Shown here piece by piece: positions 47,526 through 47,570 of a stretch of 47,570 nt of DNA; within the stretch, counting starts at the first letter, position 1, and each line of letters begins with the position of its first letter. Made by a program: the position numbers and the translations under genes. The stretch spans positions 1 through 47,570 of the forward strand of contig CAZDUO010000027.1 in NCBI GenBank assembly GCA_964508655.1, given 5' to 3'. Under the pieces are notes generated by a model that saw nothing but the letters and a program-made list of their open reading frames with translations, had not been told where the DNA came from and did no database searches. Source of the stretch: VBAS01 sp964508655 (GTDB lineage Bacteria; Bacteroidota; Bacteroidia; Chitinophagales; Chitinophagaceae).

Positions 47526-47570
47526 CTGTCTCTTATACACATCTCCGAGCCCACGAGACTAGGCATGATC
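47526..47570. other. Nextera sequencing adapter, not genomic DNA
   Basis: CTGTCTCTTATACACATCT at 47526-47544 is the Tn5 mosaic end, CCGAGCCCACGAGAC (47545-47559) is the Nextera read-2 adapter, TAGGCATG (47560-47567) looks like an i7 index and ATC starts the flow-cell part. It is library contamination at the contig end. Confidence 0.97.

Noticed and set aside
47340..47540. A minus-strand frame starting MYKRQ at the contig end
   Set aside because: MYKRQ is the reverse translation of the Nextera adapter; the rest is antisense to accA.
1..47570. Phage, defence, toxin-antitoxin or transposase genes
   Set aside because: None of the plausible reading frames resembles such families; the repeat elements have no encoded mobilising enzyme in this window.

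Overview
The window looks like a scaffold from a member of the Bacteroidota, most likely a Chitinophagaceae-type genome. The grounds are promoters of the TTTG-N20-TATCTTTG type, a general lack of Shine-Dalgarno sites, PorT-like outer-membrane barrels, a three-gene proton-translocating transhydrogenase, a FemAB-like acetyltransferase, and many short palindromic and word-like repeats between genes. It holds two 100-N gaps and ends in Nextera sequencing adapter, so it is a draft (metagenome-type) assembly.

Layout. 1-3.4 kb: an amphipathic 27-residue-repeat protein, aconitase and a PspC-like membrane peptide. 3.4-9.1 kb: surface and envelope genes, namely a GT39/ArnT-like glycosyltransferase and a flippase-like integral membrane protein (both minus), then a secreted beta-helix/PA14 protein and a PorT-like barrel (plus). 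9.2-22.6 kb: the S10-spc ribosomal protein cluster in standard order from rpsJ to rplO, secY and map, on the plus strand from one clear promoter. The flanking str genes (rpsL-rpsG-fusA) and alpha-operon genes (infA-rpmJ-rpsM-rpsK-rpsD-rpoA-rplQ) are not here. 22.8-31.8 kb: lipid and core metabolism (two PlsC-like acyltransferases, a BaiN-like flavoprotein, acyl-CoA thioesterase, proline dehydrogenase), rpsA for S1, and an unknown lipoprotein. 31.8-39.5 kb: an unknown protein (minus), thyA-folA, an O-methyltransferase-like gene, pntAA-pntAB-pntB and an rRNA m5C methyltransferase. 39.5-47.6 kb: a LysM protein (plus), a minus-strand run (Gfo/Idh/MocA oxidoreductase, polyprenyl glycosylphosphotransferase, M1 peptidase, FemAB-like protein), tRNA-Asp, and the first 59 codons of accA cut off by adapter.

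How genes work together. thyA and folA form the thymidylate/folate cycle. The three pnt genes encode one membrane enzyme. The Gfo/Idh oxidoreductase overlaps the sugar-phosphate transferase by one base and probably helps start a surface polysaccharide. The ribosomal genes are co-directional, but their spacers are unusually long (18-130 bp).

The most unusual feature is the density and placement of repeats. At least five palindrome families lie in ribosomal-operon spacers, directly before start codons, at the stop codon of a glycosyltransferase, in a 123-bp nested inverted repeat between divergent genes, and in frame inside thyA, rsmF and baiN-like coding sequences. A multi-hairpin, possibly pseudoknotted segment precedes rpsA. 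I found no phage, CRISPR array, defence system or transposase gene.
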